Assembly: GCF_024448895.1 (NCBI RefSeq)
Contig: NZ_JAMOIC010000002.1
Span: forward strand, 310,001-374,000
Origin: Stutzerimonas stutzeri
GTDB taxonomy: Bacteria; Pseudomonadota; Gammaproteobacteria; Pseudomonadales; Pseudomonadaceae
Length of the DNA: 64,000 nucleotides
Reading direction: 5' to 3'
Below the pieces are notes generated by a model. That model made no database searches and was not told where the DNA came from. It saw nothing but the letters and a program-made list of their open reading frames with translations. A program made the translations under genes and the position numbers. Positions 18,752 to 27,644 of the stretch are shown in pieces; within the stretch, counting starts at the first letter, position 1; each line of letters starts with the position of its first letter.

Positions 18752-19498
18752 TCATTCTTCCGGAAGGCTGAGGTCTTCCCCGGCGGCAACCATCTCGGCA
18801 TAGGCGCTATCCAGCGCATCGACGACGTTCTGGCTGTCCTCGGCATGGCGCGAGACGATGAAACGAATGGCCACCTTGTGTATTTCGATATGCGGCAGTT
18901 TTTCCATGCCGAGCAGCTTTAGCGCCTGATTGATCGGGATTTCGTAGTCCAGCAGGTAATCGGCGCGGCGATGCTTGAGCATTTCCAGCGCGGAGGTGTG
19001 CGTGGCGGTTCGGTGCAGGCGAATGCCCAGTGCCGGGTCATGCAGCATCTTGTTCACCTGCGGCCAATAGTTGTAGCCGCCGATGATGATGACACCGCGC
19101 TTGCGCAGGCTGTCTGGCCCGGAGGGCGGCGGCGTGTCAGGCCGGTGATAGAGGTTGAGGCTGATGTCGGCGAGGGTTTCGCGCCCCTCCAGCGTGTCGG
19201 CACGCAATTCCGGCTTGCCCGGTGCTCCTGGCCACAGATCCACACTGCCGTTCTGCAGCGCCGCGTACAGTCGCGCACTCGGCAGGCCGCGAAAGTCCGC
19301 TTGATAGCCGGCTCGCTCGATTACGCGGCGGGTAATGTCCACCAGTGGGCCCTGCGGACGGCCTTGGCGATCGCTGTAGATCGCCGGTGGAAAATCGTAA
19401 TAACCGACAGTCAGTACTCGCGATGGCTCGGCTTCGGCTGCTGCCAGGCATGGTCCTGCCAGAGCCGCTGCAAACGGTATCCAGAATGATGACTTCAA
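18752..19498 (-). CDS. Periplasmic solute-binding protein, SBP_bac_3-like
   Basis: A 248-residue exported protein: residues 1 to about 23 form a signal peptide ending PCLAAAEA, followed by VLTVGYYDFPPAIYSD, a family-3 solute-binding start. Two lobes are evident from PLVDITRRVIERAGY and ADYLLDYEIPI. No permease or ATPase gene is adjacent, so it may act as an orphan ligand sensor or with distant components. The start appears to be TTG at 19498; no closer ATG preserves the signal peptide. It is convergent with the [2Fe-2S] gene. Ligand unknown. Confidence 0.75.
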   Translation of the reverse strand: MKSSFWIPFAAALAGPCLAAAEAEPSRVLTVGYYDFPPAIYSDRQGRPQGPLVDITRRVIERAGYQADFRGLPSARLYAALQNGSVDLWPGAPGKPELRADTLEGRETLADISLNLYHRPDTPPPSGPDSLRKRGVIIIGGYNYWPQVNKMLHDPALGIRLHRTATHTSALEMLKHRRADYLLDYEIPINQALKLLGMEKLPHIEIHKVAIRFIVSRHAEDSQNVVDALDSAYAEMVAAGEDLSLPEE

Positions 19499-19700
19499 GG
19501 TAATTCACTGCCCCTTGCGATTGACGCTAAAGCAGCATGGCCGTCGCGCGGCTGGCTGTCCAGATTGGCTGTATGGGTACGCGATATCGGGTGCTGCGAC
19601 CGAGCATGCGCGACGGATCTGCCTCGGGCTGGCTATGCTGGAGCCAGAGCGGTGCCGCGGGTAAACCCCGTAGCGCCTGGATTCGGCGGTGGAGAGGTCT

Positions 19701-20543
19701 ATGTATCGCAAGGTATTCACCAACAAGGTGTTCGATCGCAAGGTGGTGCTGATTACCGGCGGCTGTGCCGGCATCGGCCGCGCCCTGGCTGAACGAATGG
19801 CGCAGGCGGGCGCGCGGGTGGTGATCTTCGATCTCGATCAGAACGCCATCGACGGGCTGGTGCAGCATCTGGTCGATCATCACAATGCCGATGCCCTGGG
19901 CCTGCGCTGCGATGTGTCGGACGAGGCCGCGGTGCAGCAGGCTGTCGCCCTGGTAGTGGAGCGCTTCGGCGGGATCGATGTGCTGATCAACAACGCCGGC
20001 ATCACCCACCGCAGCCGTGTTGCCGAGACCAGCCTGGCGGTGTTCGAGCGGATCATGGCGGTCAACTTCTACGGGGCTTTGCACTGCACACAGGCAGCGA
20101 TGCCGAGCCTTGTCGCTCGCAGTGGGCAGATCATCGTACTCAGTTCGCTTTCGCAGTACGCGCCAGTACCGGATCGCGGCGCCTACAACGCGAGCAAGCA
20201 CGCTCTGCACGGGCTTTTCGAGACGCTGCGCACCGAGCTGGCCGAGACCGGCGTCAACGTGATGATGGTGTGTCCCGGCTATACCGCCACCGATCTGCGC
20301 AAGAACGTGTTGATCGGCGATGGCTCCACCGCGCCGCAACCGGCGCTGGCTGTGGGCCGTGTGGCGTCTCCGCAGGACGTCGCCGAATCCATCTATCAAG
20401 GAGCCTTGAAGCGGCGTCGCTTGCTGGTGCTGTCCAATCTGGACTGGCGCGCGCGGCTGGTGGCGCGCTGCTTTCCGCGGATGTTCGAGCACCTGCTGCT
20501 GCCGCGGTTGGCAGGTGCTCGGAATACCCACGGCACCGGCTAG
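19701..20543 (+). CDS. SDR-family oxidoreductase
   Basis: A 280-residue classical short-chain dehydrogenase. The nucleotide loop is TGGCAGIGRALA, the NNAG motif lies in LINNAGITHRS, and the catalytic Ser...Tyr-x3-Lys is in SSLSQY and YNASK. The basic C-terminal part, RRRLLVLSNLDWRARLVARCF, suggests loose membrane association. The start ATG 19701 follows GGAGAGG at a suitable distance. The stop overlaps the end of the convergent VOC gene by four bases. The substrate cannot be predicted. Confidence 0.83.
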   Translation: MYRKVFTNKVFDRKVVLITGGCAGIGRALAERMAQAGARVVIFDLDQNAIDGLVQHLVDHHNADALGLRCDVSDEAAVQQAVALVVERFGGIDVLINNAGITHRSRVAETSLAVFERIMAVNFYGALHCTQAAMPSLVARSGQIIVLSSLSQYAPVPDRGAYNASKHALHGLFETLRTELAETGVNVMMVCPGYTATDLRKNVLIGDGSTAPQPALAVGRVASPQDVAESIYQGALKRRRLLVLSNLDWRARLVARCFPRMFEHLLLPRLAGARNTHGTG

Positions 20544-20974
20544 GCGGTCGGCGCACCGTCATACAGTTGCTGCATCAGCTCGACGTCCCAGTAGGCGGCT
20601 TCGATCTTGTGGCCATCGAGGTCGCGGACAAAACAGCCGTAGTAGGGCTCGCCATACTCTTCACGCGACCCGGGAGCACCTTCGTCGGTAGCTCCAGCAG
20701 CCAGCGCTGCCCGGTGAAAGGCGTCGACGGAGGCCTTGTCGGGCGCAAAGAAACCGATATGCGTACCGTTGCCTACGGTGGCGGACTGGCCGTCTATCGG
20801 TTTTTGCAGCCAGAACTCGGGATATTCACGGCCCCAGGCGATGGCGCCAGGGTGGGCCATGATGCGCGTGCAGCCGAGGGCGGCGAGGGTCTGATCGTAG
20901 AAAGCAGCGGCTTCATCGAAGCGGTTGCTGCCCAGGGATACGTGGGAAAGGATGCTGGGGTTCTGATCGGTCAT
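20540..20974 (-). CDS. VOC-family (glyoxalase-like) protein
   Basis: A 144-residue single vicinal-oxygen-chelate protein with two beta-alpha-beta3 halves. HVSLGSNRFDEAAAFYDQTLAALG at the N terminus carries the first metal-ligand His, and FVRDLDGHKIEAAYW holds the second-half Asp/His and the metal-ligand Glu. Relatives include lactoylglutathione-lyase-like proteins of unknown substrate. It ends against the convergent SDR gene. Confidence 0.82.
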   Translation of the reverse strand: MTDQNPSILSHVSLGSNRFDEAAAFYDQTLAALGCTRIMAHPGAIAWGREYPEFWLQKPIDGQSATVGNGTHIGFFAPDKASVDAFHRAALAAGATDEGAPGSREEYGEPYYGCFVRDLDGHKIEAAYWDVELMQQLYDGAPTA

Positions 20975-21042
20975 GGGTATGGCCTCCGCAAAGGGTGGAG
21001 ACCAAGCCTAGACCGGCAGCTCGCTACCTGCCGCCGGCCGCG

Positions 21043-21723
21043 TCAATTTTCTCCGTCATGCACGATGGCTGGTGCGCTGCAGAGCATGAAGCAGCGAAAC
21101 AGCACCACCGTGGCCAGCAGCTGGACCACCCCGACAATGCTGTCGACCAACACGGCGAGCGCGCCCGGTGGGCTTTCGCCGGCCCACAGCTGAGCGGCGA
21201 TGAAGGCTTCGAGAAGCCACAAGGGCAGCAGGACTGCCATGATGCAGCCGAGGATCAGCAGGAAGTGGCCACGGGTCTCGAGAAAGCTCTGCTTCAATGC
21301 CGCCAACGGGCTCAAGCCGCGCAGGACGAGCAGGTACTCGGCGAACGCGATCTTGACCATCACCCAGAGCCCCGGCAGCACGAACAGCGAAGCGCCAAGC
21401 ATGATCAGCAGGGTGCCCAGCCCGGCCAGCACCGCCATCGACGGCCACAACGGCAGCGCGCGCATCATCACTTCCCGCAGCGGCGGCGCATGACCCCGGC
21501 TGCGGGCATCGAGAAACAGGATCAGCGCGGCGATGTACAGCGGGTAGAAAACCAGTCCGATCAGCAATTCCTGCGCCGGCATGACGTCCTTGCCGAACAG
21601 GTGACTGACGGCCAGGCGGGCGCAGCTCTCCAGCACGATCAACGGCAAGCAGAGGCGGACGATGGACGGCAGGTTGCGGGAATAGAAGAACCAGGCGTCA
21701 CGGAGGATGGTCAGGGCATTCAT
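21043..21723 (-). CDS. YciC-family inner-membrane protein
   Basis: A 226-residue polytopic protein with about five or six hydrophobic segments (for example LLIGLVFYPLYIAALILFL and LILGCIMAVLLPLWLL). It resembles the YciC/UPF0259 family of unknown function. The frame opens earlier, but ATG 21723 (MNALTILRDAWFF) gives the family start. It is divergent from the NYN-domain gene, about 115 bases away. Confidence 0.65.
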   Translation of the reverse strand: MNALTILRDAWFFYSRNLPSIVRLCLPLIVLESCARLAVSHLFGKDVMPAQELLIGLVFYPLYIAALILFLDARSRGHAPPLREVMMRALPLWPSMAVLAGLGTLLIMLGASLFVLPGLWVMVKIAFAEYLLVLRGLSPLAALKQSFLETRGHFLLILGCIMAVLLPLWLLEAFIAAQLWAGESPPGALAVLVDSIVGVVQLLATVVLFRCFMLCSAPAIVHDGEN

Positions 21724-21839
21724 CGCAGTGCAGGCAACTCTTGGAAAACAGGGGCGCACTTTAGCCGATGCCACCAGCCGGCGACATGCGTGCTATTGCC
21801 GTCCATACTGATCGGCCATTCCTCCTCCCGGGTCGCCGC

Positions 21840-22313
21840 GTGAAGAAGATTGCCCTGTTTGCCGACGTACAGAACCTCTACTACACGGTGCGCCAGGCTC
21901 ACGGCTGCCACTTCAACTACGGCGCGCTGTGGGCCGAACTCAGCGAGCGCGGAGAAATCGTCGAGGCCTATGCCTACGCCATCGACCGGGGTGATTCCAA
22001 GCAGCAGCAGTTCCAGCAGATCCTGCGCAATCTTGGCTTTACGGTGAAGCTCAAACCCTATATCCAGCGCAGCGACGGTTCGGCCAAGGGAGACTGGGAC
22101 GTGGGCATCACCATCGATGTGCTGGATGTGATCACGCGAGTCGATGAGGTGGTGTTGGCCTCTGGTGACGGTGATTTCGACTTGCTGCTTGATCGCGTAC
22201 GCGCCGGTGGTGTTGACGCGACGGCCTACGGCGCGCCGGGCCTTACAGCGAATTCGCTGATTCGCGCCGCCACTCGTTACGTGCCTATCGAAGGCAAGTT
22301 GCTGCTGCGATAG
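21840..22313 (+). CDS. NYN-domain (LabA/DUF88-like) putative nuclease
   Basis: A 157-residue NYN domain of the PIN-like nuclease superfamily. The acidic active-site residues are visible in FADVQNLYY, KGDWDVGITID and LASGDGDFDLLLDRV, the order seen in LabA-like proteins. GTG 21840 (then KKIALFADVQN) is the preferred start; an ATG frame extension to 21768 lacks homology. Family members are inferred RNases; the target is unknown. It lies upstream of an RNA helicase but is separated by a repeat-bearing gap. Confidence 0.82.
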   Translation: MKKIALFADVQNLYYTVRQAHGCHFNYGALWAELSERGEIVEAYAYAIDRGDSKQQQFQQILRNLGFTVKLKPYIQRSDGSAKGDWDVGITIDVLDVITRVDEVVLASGDGDFDLLLDRVRAGGVDATAYGAPGLTANSLIRAATRYVPIEGKLLLR

Positions 22314-22372
22314 CGCTGTTGGCGCGTCACTCCTGGGTCTGCCGGCGGCGCATGTTCCAATCGGCGACCAAC

Positions 22373-22434
22373 GGTGGATGTAGAAAGCGACATCCACCCT
22401 ACGCCCAGCTTCCAGCTTCCAGCTTCCAGCTTCC
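22373..22434. repeat. Inverted repeat plus 4 x 7-bp tandem repeat
   Basis: GGTGGATGT (22373-22381) and ACATCCACC (22390-22398) form a perfect nine-base stem around AGAAAGCG, the same 'gtggat...atccac' element found downstream of ybbN. Immediately after it, AGCTTCC is repeated four times exactly (22407-22434). The block sits 47 bases before the helicase ATG, so it is in its promoter or leader. Confidence 0.85.
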
Positions 22435-22481
22435 TTTCCGAGTAAACTGCGCGCCTCGTTTTCCTCCTCCCGGTTTTCGCC

Positions 22482-23807
22482 ATGACCTTCGCCTCCCTCG
22501 GCCTGATCGATCAGCTGCTGCGCACTCTCGAATCCCTCGATTACACCCAGCCGACGCCGATTCAGGCCAAGGCCATCCCTGCCGTGCTCAAGGGCCGTGA
22601 TTTGATGGCCGCCGCGCAGACCGGTACTGGCAAGACGGCCGGCTTCGCCTTGCCGTTGCTGCAACGGCTGTTGCACGAAGGACCGCAGGTGACAAGCAAT
22701 TCCATTCGCGCGCTGGTACTGGTGCCGACCCGGGAATTGGCCGAGCAGGTGCATGAGTCGTTCAGAACATACGGGCAAGACCTGCCGCTGCGCACCTACG
22801 CGGTCTACGGCGGCGTCAGCATCAATCCGCAGATGATGGCGCTGCGCAAAGGCATCGACGTGCTGGTAGCGACGCCGGGCCGGTTGCTCGACCTCTATCG
22901 ACAGAACGCCGTGAAATTCAGCCAGGTGCAGGCGTTGGTGCTGGACGAAGCCGACCGCATGCTCGACCTCGGCTTTTCCGAAGAGCTGGACGCGCTGTTC
23001 AGCGCCTTGCCGAAAAAGCGCCAGACCTTGCTGTTTTCCGCGACCTTCTCCGATGTAATCCGGCAGATGGCGCAGAAGCTGTTGCGCGACCCGCTGTCCA
23101 TCGAGGTCAGCCCGCGCAATGCCGCTGCCAAGACTGTGAAGCAGTGGCTGGTGCCGGTGGACAAGAAGCGCAAGTCCGAGCTGTTCCTGCACCTGCTGGC
23201 GGAAAAACGCTGGGCCCAGGTGCTGGTTTTCGTCAAGACACGCAAAGGTGTCGATCAGTTGGTGGAGGAGTTGCAGGCGCAGGGCATCTCCAGCGATGCA
23301 ATCCACGGTGACAAGCCGCAGGCTTCGCGGCTGCGGGCGCTGGAACGCTTCAAAGCCGGTGAAGTGCAGGTGCTGGTAGCCACCGACGTGGCCGCGCGTG
23401 GCCTGGATATCCATGACCTGCCGCAGGTGGTCAACTTCGACCTGCCCACGGTCGCCGAGGATTACGTGCACCGTATCGGCCGAACCGGGCGTGCGGGTGC
23501 GACAGGCGAAGCAGTGTCGCTGGTTGCCGCCGATGAAGTGGATCAGCTCGCCGCCATCGAAACGCTGATACAGCAAGTGCTGACGCGTCACGATGAACTT
23601 GGTTTCGTCCCCGATCACCGGGTGCCGACCACGCTCTTGGGCGGGCAGATCATCAAGAAACCGAAAAAGCCAAAGAAGGCAAAAGAGTCTCCCGGCAAGG
23701 GCCGTGTCCATCTGGGCAACTGGTTCGATGAAAGCGAAAAGCCCAACGCCAAACCGATCCGCAAGGTGCCGAGCCTGGGCGGCGGCAAGCCTGCGAAGAA
23801 GCGCTAG
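22482..23807 (+). CDS. DEAD-box RNA helicase, RhlE-like
   Basis: A 441-residue ATP-dependent RNA helicase. Motifs run in order: Q motif (PTPIQ), Walker A AQTGTGKT, PTRELAEQ, TPGRLLD, DEAD in VLDEADRML, SAT in LLFSATF, ARGLDIHDLPQV and HRIGRTGRAG. A Lys-rich tail from about residue 388 (KKPKKPKKAK) fits RhlE-type RNA-binding extensions. The likely role is ribosome assembly or RNA decay; pseudomonads have several paralogues, so no gene symbol is given. Tandem 7-bp repeats lie just upstream. Confidence 0.92.
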   Translation: MTFASLGLIDQLLRTLESLDYTQPTPIQAKAIPAVLKGRDLMAAAQTGTGKTAGFALPLLQRLLHEGPQVTSNSIRALVLVPTRELAEQVHESFRTYGQDLPLRTYAVYGGVSINPQMMALRKGIDVLVATPGRLLDLYRQNAVKFSQVQALVLDEADRMLDLGFSEELDALFSALPKKRQTLLFSATFSDVIRQMAQKLLRDPLSIEVSPRNAAAKTVKQWLVPVDKKRKSELFLHLLAEKRWAQVLVFVKTRKGVDQLVEELQAQGISSDAIHGDKPQASRLRALERFKAGEVQVLVATDVAARGLDIHDLPQVVNFDLPTVAEDYVHRIGRTGRAGATGEAVSLVAADEVDQLAAIETLIQQVLTRHDELGFVPDHRVPTTLLGGQIIKKPKKPKKAKESPGKGRVHLGNWFDESEKPNAKPIRKVPSLGGGKPAKKR

Positions 23808-25030
23808 CGCTCCGCTAACCAGCGCAACATGCCGTGTGCGGCTTCGCGGCCGCTGGCGAAACAGGCTGTCAGCAGATAGCCGCCGGTGGGTGCTTCCCAG
23901 TCAAGCATTTCACCTGCGCAGAACACGCCGGCCAGCTGGCGTAGCATCAGGGCTTCGTCCAATGCTTCGAAGGGCACACCGCCCGCGCTGCTGATGGCTT
24001 CATCCAGCGGGCGAGGGCGCACTAGGGTGATGGGCAATGCCTTCATAGCGCTTGCCAGTCGCTGCGGGCCATCGAAGGCATTTGCGGGCGCCAGTTCGCG
24101 TAGGAGGGCTGCCTTCACGCCATCGAGTCCGAGCTGCCGTTTCAGGTGCTTGGCCATGGAGTGCGATCCGCGCGGTTTGCTCAAAGCTCCAACGACCTTT
24201 TCCAACGAGTGGTCCGGCAGCAGGTCCAGCAGGACGGTTGCGCTGCCGTCCTGCTCGATCGCCTGGCGGATCTCGGCGGAAAGCGCATACACCAGGCTGC
24301 CTTCGATGCCGCTGGCCGTTACCACAAACTCACCCCTGCGTGACGGGCCGCTCGCGAGGGCAAGGGCGACGGTCTTCAACGGCGCACCAGCGAACCGCTC
24401 CTGCAGGTGCTGACTCCAGCCCGCCACCTCGAATCCGCAATTCGCCGGCCGCAGCGCGCGGATAGCAATGCCCTGCTTTTCCAGCAGAGGAACCCAGGCG
24501 CCGTCGGAGCCCAGGCGTGCCCAACTGCCGCCGCCAAGGGCCAGCAGCACGGCATCGGCGACGGTATTCATCTCACCGTCCGGACCCTGCATACGCAAGC
24601 TGCCATCCGCGTTCCAGCCTAGAAAGCGGTGACGTGTATGAATCCGCACGCCGCTGTCGCGCTGCCGCCGCAACCAGGCCCGCAGCAGCGGTGCGGCTTT
24701 CATATCGGTAGGGAAAACGCGCCCGGAGCTGCCGACAAAGGTGTCGATGCCCAGGCCGTGAATCCAGTCGCGCAGCGCCTGCGGGTCGAAGCTTTCTAGC
24801 AAGGGCCGGATATCGGGCGCTCGTTCGCGATAGCGCGCCACGAACGGCTCGAAGGCTTCCGAATGGGTGATGTTCATGCCGCCAACCCCGGCCAGCAAGA
24901 ACTTGCGTCCCACCGAGGGCATGGCGTCATACAGATCGACCGCAACGCCGGCCTGGCTCAGCACTTCAGCGGCCATCAGCCCGGCAGGGCCACCGCCGAT
25001 GATGGCGACACGGGTTTCAGCAAAAGACAT
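23804..25030 (-). CDS. BaiN/RdsA-like NAD(P)/FAD flavoprotein
   Basis: A 408-residue flavoprotein of the HI0933/BaiN family, closest in pattern to TIGR03862-type members. The FAD loop is GGGPAGLMAAEVLS at residues 12-25, GGMNITHSE fits the conserved GGGRCNxTN position in altered form, and the end is GEMLDWEAPTGGYLLTACFASGREAA. The substrate is unknown. The stop overlaps the helicase stop region by four bases (convergent). Confidence 0.82.
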   Translation of the reverse strand: MSFAETRVAIIGGGPAGLMAAEVLSQAGVAVDLYDAMPSVGRKFLLAGVGGMNITHSEAFEPFVARYRERAPDIRPLLESFDPQALRDWIHGLGIDTFVGSSGRVFPTDMKAAPLLRAWLRRQRDSGVRIHTRHRFLGWNADGSLRMQGPDGEMNTVADAVLLALGGGSWARLGSDGAWVPLLEKQGIAIRALRPANCGFEVAGWSQHLQERFAGAPLKTVALALASGPSRRGEFVVTASGIEGSLVYALSAEIRQAIEQDGSATVLLDLLPDHSLEKVVGALSKPRGSHSMAKHLKRQLGLDGVKAALLRELAPANAFDGPQRLASAMKALPITLVRPRPLDEAISSAGGVPFEALDEALMLRQLAGVFCAGEMLDWEAPTGGYLLTACFASGREAAHGMLRWLAER

Positions 25031-25128
25031 GAGCGCAGCCGGTAGTGGCGGGACGGGCGGGCATTGTAGCGGGTGGTCCTGGGCCGGACCATTGCGCAGG
25101 CTGACAGCTCAAGGGCGACGTCGGCCCC

Positions 25129-26049
25129 TCAACGCAGGCCGTGACGCTGCCATGCGGCGGCGGCGCTGAAATGCAATTGCGCGTGGCGGCGAGCGAGCAG
25201 GGAGCGGTCCTTGTCGTAGCCGCCCCCGATCACGCCCACGACCGGGATGTCGCGACCCAGGCAATGGTCAAGCACAGCGCTGTCGCGCATGGCCAGGCCT
25301 TTATTGCTCAGATTCAACAGACCCAGCGCATCGTCCTGGTGAACGTCTACGCCGGCGTCATAAATGACCAGGTCAGGCTGATACAGCGGCAGCAGGTAGC
25401 TGAGCGTGTCGTCGACCACTTTCAGGTATTCGGCATCGCCCATTCCAGGTGGCAGGCCGATGTCCCAGTCACTGCGTGCCTTGCGGGTAGGAAAGTTCTT
25501 TTCACAATGCAGCGAAACCGTTACCGCATCTGCGGTATTTTCCAGAATACGTGCCGTGCCATCGCCCTGATGCACATCGCAGTCAAAGATCAGAACGCGT
25601 CCGACGCGGCCGCTCTCGAGCAGCGAAAGTGCGATCACCGCCAGGTCATTGAAGATGCAGAAACCAGAGGCGTGGTCGTGATGGGCGTGGTGGGTGCCGC
25701 CCGCCAGGTGGCAGGCCAGCCCGTGTTGCAATGCAAGGTCTGCGGCCAACAATGAGCCCCCGACTGCGCGGACCGTACGCTGGGCCAGTTGCGGACTCCA
25801 GGGCAGGCCGAGGCGCCGCAGTTCCTCGCGGCTCATGTCGCCGCCGCAGTAGCGCTCGACGTAATGTCGGTCATGGGCCAGCGCCAGCATGTCGGTCGAG
25901 CACAGTTCGGGGCGCAGCAGTGCTTGGTCAGTGGTCAATCCGCACTCGACGAGATGGTCACGCAGCAGCCGGAACTTCTCCATCGGGAAGCGGTGCCCCG
26001 GGGGCAGCTGCGGGCTGTAGTCGTCGTGGAATACCAGCGGCAGGGACAT
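25129..26049 (-). CDS. Histone-deacetylase-family amidohydrolase
   Basis: A 306-residue class II-like HDAC-fold zinc amidohydrolase. It has GGTHHAHHDHASGFCIFND with the paired histidines, FDCDVHQGDGT with metal-binding Asp/His, and YDAGVDVHQDD with the second Asp. Bacterial members deacetylate acetylpolyamines, acetoin-related or acyl-lysine substrates; the substrate here is not predictable. The frame opens at 26100, but ATG 26049 begins MSLPLVFHDDYS at the family start. Confidence 0.85.
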   Translation of the reverse strand: MSLPLVFHDDYSPQLPPGHRFPMEKFRLLRDHLVECGLTTDQALLRPELCSTDMLALAHDRHYVERYCGGDMSREELRRLGLPWSPQLAQRTVRAVGGSLLAADLALQHGLACHLAGGTHHAHHDHASGFCIFNDLAVIALSLLESGRVGRVLIFDCDVHQGDGTARILENTADAVTVSLHCEKNFPTRKARSDWDIGLPPGMGDAEYLKVVDDTLSYLLPLYQPDLVIYDAGVDVHQDDALGLLNLSNKGLAMRDSAVLDHCLGRDIPVVGVIGGGYDKDRSLLARRHAQLHFSAAAAWQRHGLR

Positions 26050-26116
26050 CGGGTGGCGCCTGTTGAAATCAGCGACCAGTATGCAGAGCAGGTATTTCAT
26101 TCTTCAAGGAAACCGC

Positions 26117-26692
26117 ATGGGTGAACCGATGGAACGCATCGAACTGGAAACGCCACGTCTGCGCCTGCGCGCATGGCGCGATTCGGATCTCGATCCACTG
26201 GCCGAGATGTGCGCTGATCCGCTGGTGATGCGCTACTTTCCCGGGCTGCTCTCGCGAGATGAATGCGCGGCGGCGATGGCGCGCTGCCGGATTCATTTCG
26301 CGCGATTCGGGTTTGGCTTCTGGGCGCTGGAACTGAAAGAGGACGGACGCTTTATAGGATTGGCCGGATTGGCCTGGAGCCGTTTGCAGTTGCCATTCTG
26401 CCCAGCTGTGGAAGTCGGCTGGCGGCTTGCCCATGAACATTGGGGGCAGGGCTATGCGCGCGAAGCGGCGGAGGCGTCGCTGGCATGCGGCTTCGACCGG
26501 CTGCAGCTACCGGACGTCGTGGCTTACACCGCGGCGATCAATGACGCCTCGCTGGGGCTGATGCAGGCGCTCGGCATGCGGCATGAGCCCGATGACGACT
26601 TCGAACATCCGAACATCTCCGAGGGGCATCCGCTGCGACCTCATCAGTTGTATCGCATCACTCAGGAAGCCTGGGCCGAAACTCGCCGATAA
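26117..26692 (+). CDS. GNAT-family N-acetyltransferase (RimJ/RimL-like)
   Basis: A 191-residue acetyltransferase beginning near ETPRLRLRAWRDSDL, the RimJ/RimL-type N terminus, with an acetyl-CoA site in EVGWRLAHEHWGQGYAREA and AINDASLGLMQALGM at the C-terminal end. ATG 26117 is preferred because AAGGA lies seven bases upstream; ATG 26129 is an alternative. It is divergent from the HDAC-like gene with 67 bases between starts. Acceptor unknown. Confidence 0.83.
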   Translation: MGEPMERIELETPRLRLRAWRDSDLDPLAEMCADPLVMRYFPGLLSRDECAAAMARCRIHFARFGFGFWALELKEDGRFIGLAGLAWSRLQLPFCPAVEVGWRLAHEHWGQGYAREAAEASLACGFDRLQLPDVVAYTAAINDASLGLMQALGMRHEPDDDFEHPNISEGHPLRPHQLYRITQEAWAETRR

Positions 26693-26774
26693 GCGCAACC
26701 AGTGGAGCCGGCATGGCGGAATCCGTAACATTGCGCTCCTGCCCCGTGCCCGTAATTCATAAAGGAACAACACC

Positions 26775-27644
26775 ATGAGCGACACCCTAGACACGCTGGT
26801 CAACCTGCTGTCGCTGGAGCGAATAGAAGAAAACCTGTTCCGCGGCACCAGCCAGGATCTGGGGTTTCCGCAGTTGTTCGGAGGCCAGGTGGTAGGCCAG
26901 GCGCTTTCGGCTGCCAGCCAGACCGTCGCACCGGAGCGCCACGTGCACTCCATGCATGGCTACTTCCTGCGCCCGGGCGACTCCCATCAGCCGGTTGTCT
27001 ATGACGTTGACCGCGTGCGTGACGGCGGCAGCTTCACCACTCGCCGGGTCAGCGCGATTCAGAAGGGCCAGACAATCTTCACCTGCAGCGCCTCGTTCCA
27101 GGCGGACGAGACCGGATTTGAGCATCAGCTGCCGATGCCTGAAGTGGTCGGCCCCGAAGACCTGCTCAGCGAGTGGGAGCTGCTGCACAAGCTGACACCG
27201 CTGGTGCCTGCGCGGGTCGCGGAAAAGCTGCGCCGGCCCAAACCCATTGAGATCCGGCCGGTGACCCTGCAGGACCCGATCAATCCGCAGCCAATCGAGC
27301 CGATCCGGCACATCTGGTTCCGCGCCGACGGTTCGCTGCCGGATAACCCAGCACTGCATAAATATCTGGTCGCCTACGCATCGGACTTCAGCTTCATCGG
27401 CACCGCATTGCAGCCACACGGCGTCAGTTCGTGGAGCAAGTTCATCCAGCTGGCGAGCCTCGACCATGCCATCTGGTTTCACCGCGAAGTACGTGCGGAT
27501 GAGTGGCTGCTCTACTCCATGGACAGCCCATGGGCGGGCAATGCGCGGGGGTTCGCGCGTGGCAGCATCTTCAACCGGGCCGGGCAGCTGGTCGCCTCGG
27601 TGGCGCAGGAAGGACTGATTCGTGTGCGAGAGGATTGGAAATGA
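26775..27644 (+). CDS. tesB: Acyl-CoA thioesterase II TesB
   Basis: A 289-residue double-hotdog thioesterase that hydrolyses medium and long acyl-CoAs. Family motifs include LFGGQVVGQAL near residue 35, HSMHGYFLRPGD, a catalytic-region Asp in YASDFSFIGTAL, the SLDHAIWFHR block, and the C-terminal Gln in SVAQEGLIR. The length matches E. coli TesB (286). The ATG follows AAAGGAACAAC. It overlaps the next gene by four bases (ATGA), suggesting cotranscription. Confidence 0.94.
   Translation: MSDTLDTLVNLLSLERIEENLFRGTSQDLGFPQLFGGQVVGQALSAASQTVAPERHVHSMHGYFLRPGDSHQPVVYDVDRVRDGGSFTTRRVSAIQKGQTIFTCSASFQADETGFEHQLPMPEVVGPEDLLSEWELLHKLTPLVPARVAEKLRRPKPIEIRPVTLQDPINPQPIEPIRHIWFRADGSLPDNPALHKYLVAYASDFSFIGTALQPHGVSSWSKFIQLASLDHAIWFHREVRADEWLLYSMDSPWAGNARGFARGSIFNRAGQLVASVAQEGLIRVREDWK

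Noticed and set aside
22407-22434. CRISPR-like repeats
   Set aside because: Seven-base units without spacers; no cas genes anywhere in the window.
21720-23711. A 663-codon antisense frame across the NYN and helicase genes
   Set aside because: Shadow of two well-supported genes with clear motifs on the other strand.
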